From Oegoconia quadripuncta (Eukaryota; Arthropoda; Insecta; Lepidoptera; Autostichidae), in the NCBI GenBank assembly GCA_949316235.1, contig OX438753.1:22500801-22564800 (forward strand): DNA of 64,000 bases. Reading direction: 5' to 3'. Shown here one piece after another: positions 52,062-62,325 of this stretch (position 1 is the stretch's first letter; every line of letters begins with the position of its first letter). The notes beneath the pieces were generated by a model. It did not search any database and was not told the origin of the DNA. It saw only the letters and a program-made list of their open reading frames with translations. Position numbers and translations under genes: made by a program.

Positions 52062-52145
52062 CCTGACCCAAAAAAAAATTGGACCACGAATTACTGAATA
52101 TCACCGGACAAAGACTGGCCACACACACACAACACTTGAAAAACA
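52062..52145 (-). repeat. Repeat Q-like fragment, minus strand
   Basis: The complement of 'aaattggaccacgaattact' through 'actggccacacacacacaac' matches the region 63340-63378. Confidence 0.45.
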
Positions 52146-52164
52146 TAACACCTATCTAGCGGAA

Positions 52165-52440
52165 TATCGGTGGCTCGGCGATTAAGACGCGTTCTCCCAA
52201 TTTGAGAGGTCCGGGTTCGATTCCCAGGCAGGCCATGTACCAATGAGTTTATAAATTTAATTTAATTTCTTGTGTGCATTTATAAACCTGCATGCCTGAG
52301 AAATAAAAATTCAAAGGCATGTGAAGTCCCCAATCCGCATTGGGCTAGCGTGGTGCACTATGGTCCATATGCCCTCAGTATACGAGGAAAGGCCTATATT
52401 CTTGCAGTGGGATGTTTACGGGCTGATGATGATGAAATAT
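52165..52440 (+). mobile_element. SINE-IV copy 2
   Basis: Head 'ggtggctcggcgattaagac', B box 'gtccgggttcgattcccagg', body shared with 40812-41068, plus about 50 bp not present there ('gtatacgaggaaaggcctat'). The end is a (TGATGA)n tail at 52421-52434. Confidence 0.9.
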
Positions 52441-52714
52441 CCAGTACATCGCATTCAGCTCTCAATTCTATGCAGTGACAGTGCGGATATTTCTATATTT
52501 CCTTTCGAAAGAAAAACAACTGTCACAGACCTAATAAATAAATTGCTCTTATCCGCCTCACCAATCTTTCAACTCGTTGAAATATTTTCATGCGACAACG
52601 TTTCATACACTAAAATTTCTAGAAGCTTTTTCTAAAAAATGTGTAGGTTATTTTTATTGAAGATTTCTGTGATAACTAGATGTAATTTCAATTTTCTACC
52701 GATGTTTCTTATCT
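52441..52714. other. Unassigned stretch
   Basis: Nothing recognised before the RT motif at 52718. Confidence 0.4.
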
Positions 52715-52717
52715 TTT

Positions 52718-52790
52718 AGTGGCTAGAGGATGCCCCCAAGGAGGTGTCCTCTCCCCCCTACTCTGGAACGCCGAACAGCTTTATTGTTTG
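52718..52790 (+). pseudogene. Reverse transcriptase core-motif fragment
   Basis: About 24 codons 'VARGCPQGGVLSPLLWNAEQ' then decay. The G-C-P-Q-G-G-V-L-S-P-L-L-W-N box is the conserved RT block 4 of R1/Jockey-type LINEs, and this is the only piece of a catalytic core I find in the window. It is preceded by 'tttcttatcttttag', which could pass for a splice acceptor but is probably chance. Confidence 0.85.
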
Positions 52791-52869
52791 TGACAGAACG
52801 CCAAAGTCAATAAAAAAAAAATAATAATTCAAAGTTACAGAAACACGCTTTCTCACTCGCGAAGTCAAG

Positions 52870-53007
52870 CGCCATCTATGGAAATGGTTTTGTACTTCTA
52901 GGGCTAAGTTGCTCGAATTTGCTGCTGACACCCCGGCACAAACTGTTACGGTTGTTAGCATTTTACCGCTTTGAATGGTTACCAACAGATGGCGCTGTAA
53001 CAAACTT
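52870..53007. repeat. Candidate repeat with 'gcgccatct' ends
   Basis: 'gcgccatctatgg' at 52870 and 'ccaacagatggcgc' ending near 52996 are partly complementary ends of about 125 bp. Directly followed by the TA-flanked MITE M2. Weak. Confidence 0.3.
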
Positions 53008-53009
53008 TA

Positions 53010-53590
53010 GCCCAGGGAAAATACGGTTTGACCTCGACAAAACGAATAACCACGATTTTCATTAAACATTTAATAAAGTGTTGTAAAAGTAGTAACAATT
53101 GCTAAAAATTAAGCATTTGTAAGAAACGCAAGTACTAATTAACTGAATAAGCTAAAGTTGAAAAATGTATTTCTTTAAAAAAAATGCTCAATTCATGGGT
53201 ATTTCTTTATATTCAAAACATTTAGGAAAATTATCGTCACAAAATATTAGTTCTCATTTTTATTTCTTAAGCAATGCAGCTCGACGACATTTTCAGCTAA
53301 AACACATGCATGTCTAACTATAACATGTTTAGTTTTTTATCCTTATTCATGGAAAAATAACTGTGTTTAACAAAAGTCTACCTTATTAAATATCAGTTAG
53401 TATTTATTGTTATTAAGATACAAATTAAAAATTGGGATTTCTAAAAAAATCTAGACTAAGCACTTGTTTTTTTTTAGGCTTTATTATTCAAAATTACATC
53501 TCTAATATACCTCTATAAGATAGTAATTTATATAAGTCTGTTCTGAATTATGCCTAGTTAAGCTAATTTTTTACCGTATTTTCCCTGGGC
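53010..53590. mobile_element. TA-flanked MITE M2, long copy
   Basis: Perfect 18-bp inverted ends gcccagggaaaatacggt / accgtattttccctgggc, flanked by TA at 53008-53009 and 53591-53592. A TA duplication fits the Tc1/mariner superfamily. 581 bp, AT-rich, no transposase. The second copy at 60192 lacks about 200 internal bases. Confidence 0.93.
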
Positions 53591-53592
53591 TA

Positions 53593-53785
53593 TTGAATTG
53601 CTTCGCGTAGTCACAGAATTAATCCAGTACTAATGTAGCGTAGTTTCAGCTTCGAACCACCAGCGTCGTAATAAAAAGGTTAATTAAATTTAAATTCAGT
53701 TGAACTTGAAGTAAAAGTATATTTATAAGTTAGCTAGATCGATTTCTATAAAACAAGAAAAAAATTGAATAACGATTTGAATTTA
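53593..53785. other. Unassigned stretch
   Basis: Nothing recognised. Confidence 0.4.
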
Positions 53786-53818
53786 ACACAAAAAAAACAT
53801 GTTGATATTCAATAAGTG
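53786..53818 (+). mobile_element. LINE-a end remnant
   Basis: 'aacatgttgatattcaataa' then 'gtgat' matches the LINE-a segment at 12680-12712 and is cut by MITE M1 copy 3. Confidence 0.5.
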
Positions 53819-53823
53819 ATAAT

Positions 53824-53972
53824 GGTGTCGATTCGGATGTACACCAACTAAACTAAACTAAAATCACTTTTAAATGAGAACTGACTCTTTATCCCTGGAA
53901 CAGTAGGTACGATGCGACGGCACCGCTCCAATACTGGTTTCAGTTTAGTTGGTGTACATCCGAATCGACCCC
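53824..53972. mobile_element. Palindromic MITE M1, copy 3
   Basis: Left 'ggtgtcgattcggatgtaca' and right complement 'ggggtcgattcggatgtaca', continuing through 'ccaactaaact', about 34 bp with two mismatches. Flanking 'gataat'/'attatc' extends the symmetry. Confidence 0.92.
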
Positions 53973-54114
53973 ATTATCTGTATCATGATTATAAATAGCT
54001 CCATAGTAGGTAATAATGTTAAACATGTTGTTTCAAAATTAGGCAAAACTCTATTCTTTGTAACCCTAGAAAAGAGGGGTGTCATGCATAAGTTTAGAGC
54101 CCACGTCTGGTTGT

Positions 54115-54465
54115 CTGTTTTTTTTTATATAAGAGGGCGGCAAACGAGCACGCGGGTCACCTGATGGAAAGCAATCACCGCCGCCCATGGACACCCGCAA
54201 CACCAAAAGGGTCACATATGCGTTGCCGGCCTTTGAGGAAGGTGTAGGCTCGTTTCTTGAAGGTTCCAATGTCGTACTCGTTCGGGAATACCGCTGCAGG
54301 AAGTCCATTCCACAGGGTGGTTGTGCGTGGTAGGAAGTTTCTTGAGAAACGTACAGTGGTAGACTTCCACTCATCCAGGTGATGTGGATGGAATTTTAAT
54401 TTTCGACGAGAAGTGTAACGGTTAAATTGAGCAGCGGGTATTATCTCGAACAGTTTGCGGCATTG
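54115..54465 (-). mobile_element. LINE-b C-terminus plus tail
   Basis: T run at 54118-54126, then the full LINE-b end to the codons for '[20 protein letters not shown]'. Includes '[20 protein letters not shown]'. Frame intact over about 100 codons in pieces. Complements 18961-19400 by keeping the tail that copy lost. Confidence 0.92.
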
Positions 54466-54631
54466 TAACGCAACACGGCTGATCAGATTTGAAAACGGTT
54501 TTTAAAGATGGTTGGTTACCTACCTATCTTTTTGTGACATGTTTAGCCATATTTGATCGTTTCAGCAGTTACTTACGACATCTCCGACAGCGCGAGGGCA
54601 GTTAGGTACACCTTACGCCACTTCATACGAG

Positions 54632-54892
54632 ATATTTTGGTGTAGTGGTTAGAAACTCTACTGCTATACCAAAAGGTCGCGGGTTCGAATCCCGCTAGGG
54701 GCATATGTTTGTATGATGAATACAGACATGTATTCCCGAGTTATGGATGTTTTTCATTTATATTATGTGTTTATTTACAAAAAAAAATGTATCAGTGTAG
54801 TTTATCAACCATCTGGTAATCTATAATACAAGCATAGTTGCTTAGTGTGGAACTAGATGGCGCTGTGTGTATGTGCAAAGATATTTATTATT
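54632..54892 (+). mobile_element. SINE-II copy 8, full length
   Basis: 'ttttggtgtagtggttagaa', B box ggttcgaatcccgct, 3' end 'ctagatggcgctgtgtgtat', tail (tta)n. Confidence 0.94.
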
Positions 54893-55523
54893 ATTATTTC
54901 ATTTATCACCGATCTGTTCTAATACACAATGTCAATAGCTGGGGGGCCTGGTGTCCTGTATTCTGGTTCTTCCTTTCCAGGCACCAGTCTTCCCACAAAT
55001 GTGTTCTATGTATTACCTAGCCCTAAAGTCACTTTGTAATTCATTTTGTGGTGAGAAAAATAAATTATTTTATTGTTATTATTAATGTTTGGAACACTCG
55101 AACGCTTATGTTTGGGATATCTCTGATCACCCCACTTGGGATAAAAGTCGTGATGTTATGTACCTATGTATGTCTCCGTGGAGATTTAAAGCTCCTTTTA
55201 GAATCTAAAAAAGTCACTTCGTTGGTTAAGAGGTACATTTTGGAGGCTCGTGAATTTCATTTGAAATATTCGGGGCCTAAATCGGTATTAAAATTAAGTC
55301 CGATGGGGCTTGTTAAAATTCGCCTCCTATCGCTGGAGATTTTATAGAATCTCCAGATTTGATTTTATTTGCATTAAATTAGTCGACGGCGGCCATTAGG
55401 TCTAGTGAACTTGCCTTTCGTTTAAAATATCATATTTTGAATTATTTTAAGCAGAACGATATCACTTATTTATACATTTAACTTTATTCGCACCGATTCT
55501 ATTCTATTCTTATATATATTTTT
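54893..55523. other. Unassigned stretch with short shared word
   Basis: 'acgcttatgtttgggatatc' at 55105 recurs in variant form near 34750, 27510 and 10270. A 99-codon frame (55048-55347) partly covers this and has no known domain. A 9-bp hairpin 'ctggagatt'/'aatctccag' lies at 55334-55357. Confidence 0.4.
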
Positions 55524-55746
55524 TTAATCCACAACGGGTTAGCCTCAATCACACCTGATGTTAAGTGAAGATGAGGTCGAAGGTGGAGGCGTACTGACCC
55601 GTAAATCCCAACACATTTGGGGGACTGGCTATCTTATCTCTGACAACCGGAACACAACAATGCCATTAACATTGCTGCTTGGCAGCAGATTTAGATAAGA
55701 TGGTGGTAGCTAGCCAGGCGGACATTTAAAATGCCGGAGGCGGTTA
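55524..55746 (-). mobile_element. SINE-I copy 13, internally deleted
   Basis: The 3' half is on the left ('tttttttaatccacaacggg'). The body is complete to 'gcggacatttaaaatgcc', then jumps to the head end 'ggaggcggtt'; most of the head including the B box is deleted. Confidence 0.92.
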
Positions 55747-55852
55747 CCGGAGGGTTTCCGGGTCAGTACACTTCCACCTTCGACCTCATCTTCACTTAAC
55801 ATCAGGTGTGATTGAGGTCAAGTACTAACCCGTCGTGCATAAAAAAAATTAA
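55747..55852 (+). mobile_element. SINE-I copy 14, 3' part, inverted next to copy 13
   Basis: Starts at 'gagggtttccgggtcagtac' and goes to the A tail. With copy 13 it forms a head-to-head inverted pair, arms of about 95 bp and a 120-130-bp loop. Confidence 0.92.
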
Positions 55853-56865
55853 ATAAAATTTTCAGCAATTTCGAACAATTTATTGTTTGTTTTTTCTATC
55901 TAAGTTAAACAGTCCTCTTGTCGAAGGTCGAGAGATTACATGTGACTTCTCTTTATAGGATACTTCAAGTTTGATTTTGACTTTGATTGTCAGTTAGTAA
56001 AACATTTGATGAAATTAATTATTTAGTAATAAACGTTGTAGCTTTAAATAAGCCTACTACCAACCAATGAAGTCTAGAATGTTTTGTCCTTTAATGCTTT
56101 ATACGTACCAGAAAACCAGGAAACGTCACTGCACATTAATAATATTCCATTCAGATATTTATTACCCCATATATCTCTATTAATTAACTATTCAGTCTCA
56201 AATTTCACTTAATTATCATCATATACGAGTAAATTAATCAACGTCATAATAATGTTTGCCCAATTAGTTTTTTCTACGTACCACTCTATGAAAGACCAGA
56301 GGAAGACTCGCGTACCCCTTATTGCAGAAACCATAAATAATAAATGAAATCAGATACATATATTTTATATTTTATTAAATGTTCCATAGTTGACTTACCT
56401 ACTGATCGTATAAAAATATATTGTGACAATTGTTGTTTGAGTAATTGTTTTTTTTTACTGATTTAAAACGTTCACGGACACTGAATCGGATACAATAGAT
56501 AAGAGTTTAGTGTCCGCCAAAGTGTTAATATCTTAGTTAAGAGATTGCTGCGTGTACCCCTTGATGCAACCTTGCGTATCCCTGGGCGTACGCGAACCAC
56601 AAATAGGGAGAGACTGCTTTAGATAAAGCACTTATACTAGAGAAGCACAATTCTTAGTGACCACTAAGTAGCATTTTCCGTTCTTCGAACGACACGTTAA
56701 ATAGGCGGCCCCGGTTTTCAATTGAAGTCAGATCCCTTCTGCACTCCTTACTGAGCAAGTCGATGGCAAAAATATCAAATTCTTGAGGACCAGAATGTGG
56801 CCACGCGCACAGCATTGTATGTGGCATTGTAGAGGTCTTGTAGCGTACAAGTATCGTAGAAAAAT
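55853..56865. other. Unassigned stretch
   Basis: About 1 kb, AT-rich, no recognised features. Confidence 0.4.
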
Positions 56866-57612
56866 TTGGGAAACATTCTTTGGCATGTGATACTTACTTA
56901 CAAAGAATTAGATTACCCTGGGACGGAAGAATTACTGAATAGTCACACAGATAGGTACATACACAACCTGCACCATACACGAGATAATTGTCAATATGAT
57001 AAGTTATATTTTCTTTGTTTACCTTTTCATACCCAAGACTGTGGACTAACGGCACTGAGGAACAGAAACCACCATAACTCAGTTAATAACCATTTTGGAA
57101 GTCAGAAGATTCGTCTTCAGAAAAAACGTCTGAGAAAGCACTATTTGACTTTGGCTTCTAACTAAAAGTCCTGAATTGTATGCATTTAGATATAGAAAAA
57201 ATTTTCGTATGCATAATAATATTGTGTATGTTTATATGACAGACTTGTATGTTTAGTGTATGTATATATTATATGTAAGTATATATTTATTTGTTAAAAA
57301 GATACAGGCATTACTCATTTATTTCATAATTAAAACTTATGTACGTGTTTTATTTAATATTAAATAGGTATTTATTCTATTGTATTTCAAGTATTATTAT
57401 TATAGTCTTTTTGATTTTAAGCTGATTATGAACACATTTTTCTCAGTGCACGTATGTATGTCTATCCTATCGAACATGTTTTCCTTCACATTTGCAGGGT
57501 CTTGCTGGAAGAAATCTCTTTTTAGAGATAAGCTAGTGACTTTTGTACATCCTATATCTAGTATGTATTTGACCTTTATGTGTACTCGTGTGCAATAAAT
57601 TATAAAATAAAT
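56866..57612 (+). pseudogene. Probable LINE-d-like C-terminus plus 3' UTR
   Basis: The end of a 99-codon frame, 'KKRLRKHYLTLASN' with stop at 57163, resembles 'FKKRLKEHYLSHLS' of LINE-d. The N-terminal part is not recognised. The downstream AT-rich region ends 'cttgctggaagaaatctctt', 'tttagagataagctagtgac', 'tgtgcaataaattataaaat', the class of LINE end seen at 6925-7035. Confidence 0.6.
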
Positions 57613-57935
57613 AAGATTCACATTGTGTAAACACTCAGCCTTAGGTATATAGTATATACCTAACTAACCTTATCATCTTGTATAATAGCTTCTATAATCT
57701 TATCATCTCTCTGTACCTTAGCACAATCCTGTTGTCGCTTATTATTATTATTTTAAATATCAATAAATATTTATTTAGTACACCTATATATTTACGTTTG
57801 TATTTTGTTTGCTATTTTATAGATGTTATGTTTAAGTCGGTATATTTGTCTATTGATCTATGTATGTATGTGTATGTAAATATATGAAATTTATTCACGT
57901 AGTTTGTATCTGCATCTCTATTTACCGCACAACCT
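57613..57935. other. Unassigned stretch
   Basis: AT-rich, possibly 3' UTR of the next LINE end, not demonstrable. Confidence 0.4.
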
Positions 57936-58085
57936 ACCTATTTCAAATGTACTGTCCTTATACCCAAAGGTTGCCTGGAAGAAGGTCTTTAGTAGTAAAT
58001 TGTACATTCTATTCTTACCACTTTTCTGAAACTGTATTTTCTTTTCTGTTGTGCAATAAAGTGTATTTATATTGTATTGTAATAG
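57936..58085 (+). mobile_element. LINE 3'-end fragment with TATTG tail
   Basis: 'cccaaaggttgcctggaaga', 'ctgaaactgtattttctttt', 'ctgttgtgcaataaagtgta', then 'ttgtattgtaat'. Parent type of the tiny insertion at 35355-35437. Confidence 0.8.
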
Positions 58086-58766
58086 TGTATTAGGCTTTTG
58101 TAAATAAATAATTAATTTTTGAATTATTATTTTAGAAATATAATTTGTTACTAAATAACAGATAGCTGATCTACTGGCCGAAGAATAATAATAATAGGGA
58201 GTAGGAGTGACGTAAGAAACTCCTGAACTTATCCGCAGGTAGGTAAACCCAATTGCTAAACTCGTAACGTTATCCAGCTCTTCGCTCTCCGTGAACGACG
58301 TGCAGGGAGACCGGTATATGCAATTTATTGAGTAAATTTCGTTACCGCGATGTTGGATCGATCATTTGATTGGTTGAACCGTGCATGGGACGAATACTTA
58401 TTTGATCTTCTAGTCTACCGTAGTAGGTAACCGTTGTTATTTTTGGTGGAAGACACGTGTGTTAGAAATTATACTCAGATTTATAAACGGAATCAAACTT
58501 TAATCAAACGTAGGCAGACACAAAGAAAATTAATTTACGTGTTCACAGTTTGGAACGCAGAATAAAAGTGATTTTAGTGAAGGCCTGTCGGTCTGAACGT
58601 GAACGAACCAATATTGTCAATTCATTCGTTCGTTCACATTCCGCAGGTCATAGTACAATTTCAATCCACGGAAATAATAACACGAATGTTTAATAGATGG
58701 CTCTGAATACGATGTTCGCAAGTTAATCGTCTAGTAGTTCTGCGTTTCTTCGCTAGTTGGCGCATT
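58086..58766. other. Unassigned stretch
   Basis: No gene. 'tctgaacgtgaacgaacc' and 'attcgttcgttcacattc' (58590-58640) form a loose inverted pair. Confidence 0.4.
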
Positions 58767-58767
58767 G

Positions 58768-59045
58768 AAATCAAAATCAAAAAATGCTTTATTTTGTAGG
58801 TACACAGGGTACACTTAAAATAGTCAGATTTTACATTTCTTAAGCTACCGCTTGTTCAAAAGCCACTTTTCCCCTGAGAAGAACAAGCAAGAAACTCGAG
58901 AGGTTGCTCTTTTTTTAAAAAAAGGTTTTTTGTTACTAAATTATTAAATATTATTTTATATTATAATATTTCATTATTAATTGTGAAATAGTCTGGTTAC
59001 GCGAACGGGCTGTTCATGTCCATGAATGTTTATCATCTAAATAAT
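58768..59045 (-). mobile_element. LINE-a 3' UTR plus last codons
   Basis: Minus strand: last codons 'DYLDDKHSWT'-like near 59040, 'gagtttcttgcttgttcttc', 'tgtaccctgtgtacctacaa', end 'aaataaagcattttttgatt' at 58770-58790. Nearly identical to 10735-10990, so the two are likely of similar age. Confidence 0.9.
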
Positions 59046-59181
59046 CTGAATAATCATAACATTGATTGCCAACACGTGAAAGAGAAGCGAGTTGACGGAA
59101 CACCTGATGGTAATTTATCATCACTATTCTCGAAACTGTGCAAGATCATGGTGTTGACAATGTTTCAGATTTACCCGTATC

Positions 59182-59625
59182 TAAATCAAAATCAAAAATG
59201 TTTTAATCAATGTAGGATACAAAAATATCACTTACTGAATGTCAACATGTTATTTTTTTTACACTACATCGCTTCACATGGTGTTATGGTTAGGGAGAAG
59301 AAGCGACAGGAAACTCCGCAACAACACATCTTTTCAATTGGTTTCCATCTTTACAATAATATTACATTTTATAATACATATTACAAAACAAAAGCAATTA
59401 ACATAATGACCAGCTAACACCAGACCTCCTTATTGTCTAAATAATCATCTATCTTGTAATCCCTTCTTACATAGAGTTTCTTTAATGTGGCGTTTAAATT
59501 TCTGCTCTGTTAAACTCAATACATGTTCTGGTATTTTATTGTATAATCGTATGCTGTGTCCCACAAAAGATGTGCTAACCTTGCTAAGTCTAAATTGTGG
59601 AATTTCAATTTTATTTTTGTTGGAA
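59182..59625 (-). mobile_element. LINE-a C-terminus, uninterrupted subfamily
   Basis: Minus strand, the same subfamily as 11885-12712 but without the SINE: coding tail 'NKIEIPQFRLSKVSTSFVGH', 'SIRLYNKIPEHVLSLTEQKF', then 'gaggtctggtgttagctggt', UTR to 'gttgacattcagtaagtgat' and 'tgattttgattt'. It shows the empty site for SINE-I copy 5. Confidence 0.92.
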
Positions 59626-59639
59626 GTTTGTTTGTTCTG

Positions 59640-59984
59640 AAGGACATCTTATCATATGAGAATAGACGTCGTAGCGCGGTTTAGTTCACACGCATTATGA
59701 TGATTGTGCAGAAGCATATAGTAGTTGAACACCGCAGGCGACGGTCTATTTGAAGTAGCTTGTCTCCATGGCAACAATGTAACTGGTATGTTATTCTGTG
59801 AGTCCACAGGCGTCATCCCAAAGGACTGCGAACTTTACGGCCATAGCTTAAAGTCCATGGCTACTAGAAATTCACTGCATATTTCGGCGAGCCGCACAAT
59901 TAAGCGTACTGAATCAACGCTTTGTACCCATTGTACATTTGGAGTTTCTCTTCAGACCACAACCAATTTTTATATAACCGATTG
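59640..59984 (+). other. Unassigned stretch with an 86-codon frame
   Basis: The frame at 59725-59985 ('AGDGLFEVACLHGNN', 'CELYGHSLKSMATRNSLH') is not recognised; it passes into the RT-like segment. No start or splice evidence. Confidence 0.25.
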
Positions 59985-60672
59985 AAGACCGTAGTGACAA
60001 AGATTGAAAAAGGTATGCTGAGATGGTTTGGACATTGGGAGAGGATGAATGAAAGGGATATACAATGCGAATGTCAATGGTAGTGTTGGTAGGGGAAGAC
60101 CACGACAAACGTACCATGATCAAATCGGGGACGTTTTAAAGAAAGGCCAAGTTAAGAGTACTCTCAACCGACGAGCATGTATGAACAACTAGCCCAGGGA
60201 AAATAGGGTTTGACCTCGGCGACTTTCTTGAAACATTAAAGTGTTGTAAATGTATAGTAGCAATTTCAACATTTTCAGCTAAAACCCATGCACGCCTTAC
60301 TATAACATGCTTAGTTTTTTATCCATCAATAAGTTAACTGTGCTTAACAAAAGTCTACCTAATTAAATATCAGTTAGTATTTATTGTTATTGAGATACAA
60401 ATTAAAAAAAGGATTTTCTAAAAAAAACTAGACTAAGCGCTAAAAAAGTTTTTGTAATCTTAATTATTCAAAATTACATCTCTAATATACCTCTATAAGA
60501 TAGCAAATAATATAAGTAGGTTCAGAATTATGTTTAGCTAAGCTAATTTTTTACCGTATTTTCCCTGGGCTAAACATTATTAGAGTGAATGAAGCAAAAG
60601 AGGTTTATCATAGGATCGTAGCAAGTGGAAGTTTGTGGTCTCTGCCAACCCCTACGAAAACAGGCGTGACTT
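59985..60672 (+). pseudogene. Endonuclease-RT C-terminal tail, split by MITE M2
   Basis: 'KTVVTKIEKGMLRWFGHWER', 'MNERDIQCE', after a shift '[20 protein letters not shown]', '[13 protein letters not shown]', then the MITE at a TA, then 'VNEAKEVYHRIVASGSLWSL' after the insertion. This is the last part of an RTE-like or related LINE reverse transcriptase. One or two frameshifts besides the insertion. It shows the pre-insertion sequence around the TA. Confidence 0.8.
60192..60570. mobile_element. TA-flanked MITE M2, short copy
   Basis: Ends gcccagggaaaatagggt / accgtattttccctgggc, TA at 60190-60191 and 60571-60572. 379 bp, collinear with 53010-53590 except for about 200 bp missing after 'aaagtgttgtaaa'. 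Inserted in the RT fragment above. Confidence 0.94.
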
Positions 60673-60783
60673 TATGTACGTATGTATGTTGAAGACTGAT
60701 AGTAAACTTCCCTGAAGCACATACGCACTTGTAAAACCTTCAGTGAGTTCGGAATTGTCGATAACCAGCACAACCTATCATCG

Positions 60784-60984
60784 AATGGAGTCAAGTTGAT
60801 CAAGCTGTTGCTTGGTCATTAGGTTCCCGAGACCAGAAATAGGAGCAGCAGCTGAAGCCTTGTAAATCCACGCTTTAGGTTTGACTTGAAGTACCACTTC
60901 TCTCATAGAGAGCTCACTGGCTTTCCCTACCAACTGGACTTCATTGAAGATGCCTACTTCGAGATATGTAATACTCTTAATGTA
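60784..60984 (-). other. Unrecognised open segment, coding-like
   Basis: About 66 minus-strand codons between stops: 'YLEVGIFNEVQLVGKASELS', 'MREVVLQVKPKAWIYKASAA', 'APISGLGNLMTKQQLDQLDS', then TGA. Balanced amino-acid use and GC content above the surroundings suggest a real protein origin. It matches no transposon fragment in the window, and I do not recognise the family. Could be an old exon, a processed-gene fragment or unfamiliar transposon coding sequence. Confidence 0.4.
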
Positions 60985-61137
60985 TTACGAAAAGTGCCTT
61001 AAAACGATAGTAAAAAATGTATAACATCAAACTATCTAAAAGGACAAAATGTCTCGCACAATGTCCAAGAAAATATATCTGAACTGCAAGCAGCTACTAC
61101 TTCTACTGTAATATTAATTTTAGCCAATTTGTCTGGA

Positions 61138-61306
61138 CATCATCTTATCTAAATCTGCCGCCGAAATAGCAATGTTAATAGCATTGTTGTGTTCCGATTG
61201 TCAGAGATAAGATAGCCAGTTTCCCAAACAAGATGAGGTTTCCGGGTCAGTATGCTTCCACCTTCGGCCTCATCTTCACTTAGCATCAGGTGTGATAAAA
61301 AAAACA
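61138..61306 (+). mobile_element. SINE-I copy 15, 5'-truncated
   Basis: Begins in the body at 'catcatcttatctaaatctg', ends 'catcaggtgtgataaaaaaa'; the final 'gattgaggtcaag' part is missing before the A tail. Confidence 0.92.
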
Positions 61307-61609
61307 TTCGACGTAAATCACGAGAAAATAGGAAGCCGATATCAATGGACTTGATCACCCATTGTATAATTTAAAAAATCGCGCCCCAGATGTAGATAAA
61401 ACAGTCACAAGGGATGGACGGGGAATGGGCCGAGATATGAAATATGAATTCGCCGGATAGCAGGGAAACGAATCCATTTCACTTTATTCATACTTGCTTT
61501 CATCGGCGACTTTCCTCGTGCATTTTTTGAATTATAAAATGACTATTAGAATGATAAGCAAGTTGATATAATCTAATTATACCATGTAGTAAAATTAAAT
61601 TTTCCTTGT
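61307..61609. other. Unassigned stretch
   Basis: Nothing recognised. Confidence 0.4.
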
Positions 61610-61735
61610 TTTGTTGAATCACAAATTGTAACCCAAAATCTTCTTTCATAAGTGCAAAACTTGAGGTTCTTGCTCGTTCTTATCTGAGGACTTAGCTTTG
61701 TGAAGGAGCAGTAATTTTAATAATGAGTCAATTAA
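61610..61735 (+). mobile_element. LINE-a 3' UTR fragment
   Basis: 'aatcacaaattgtaacccaa', 'aggttcttgctcgttcttat', 'tagctttgtgaaggagcagt' match 17345-17455. Confidence 0.75.
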
Positions 61736-61765
61736 GTTGTTTTCTAAGCACCTGCCTCCTCGTAA

Positions 61766-61904
61766 TTTGAATGTTAATAGCATTGTTGTGTTCAGGTTGT
61801 CAGAGATAAGATAGCCAGTTCCCCAAATAAGATACCCTACCACCTTCGGCCTCATCTTCACTTAACATCAAGTGTGATTGAGGTCAAGTGCATAAAAAAA
61901 AAAC
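61766..61904 (+). mobile_element. SINE-I copy 16, 5'-truncated, small deletions
   Basis: 'gaatgttaatagcattgttg' to 'aggtcaagtgcataaaaaaa', with loss of the 'ggtttccgggtcagtacgc' segment ('taccctaccaccttcggcct' instead). Confidence 0.9.
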
Positions 61905-61989
61905 TACTTGTTAATAATTGTCTTTGGTGACCTTTATTTAAAACATAATGCTTCTTTTTTATTGATGGAAGCAAAACTTTCTATCTTCA

Positions 61990-62325
61990 AGGTATACCAG
62001 AGTGTGCGTTGGAATTACACAATCTTATTCCACCATCGCCATTCCATCTTCGGACTACTAGGCGCGGGGAGGGATTCCACCCGTATGTAGTTAACATACC
62101 GAACATTCACACTAAGCGGTTCGATACTTCATTCATAATGCGAACAGCCAAGGCATGGAACTCCCTTCCGGCGTCAGTCTTTCCTGAATCCTACAACCTT
62201 GGGATCTTCAAGAGCAGGGTGAATAGGCATCTACTGAGATCGCGTGCTTCATCTTCGGCCACATCATCACTTCCCATCAGGTGAGATTGTGATATCCAGT
62301 TAACCATAAAAAAAAAAAGAAAAAA
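61990..62325 (+). pseudogene. LINE-c C-terminus, longest copy
   Basis: Open from 62009 to a stop at 62284: 'LIPPSPFHLRTTRRGEGFHP', 'YVVNIPNIHTKRFDTSFIMR', 'TAKAWNSLPASVFPESYNLG', 'IFKSRVNRHLLRSRASSSAT'. Typical extreme C-terminus of a non-LTR reverse transcriptase, related to LINE-b ('[13 protein letters not shown]', 'TLWNGLPAA'). UTR of about 25 bp then an A-rich tail at 62308-62328. No catalytic part. Confidence 0.93.
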
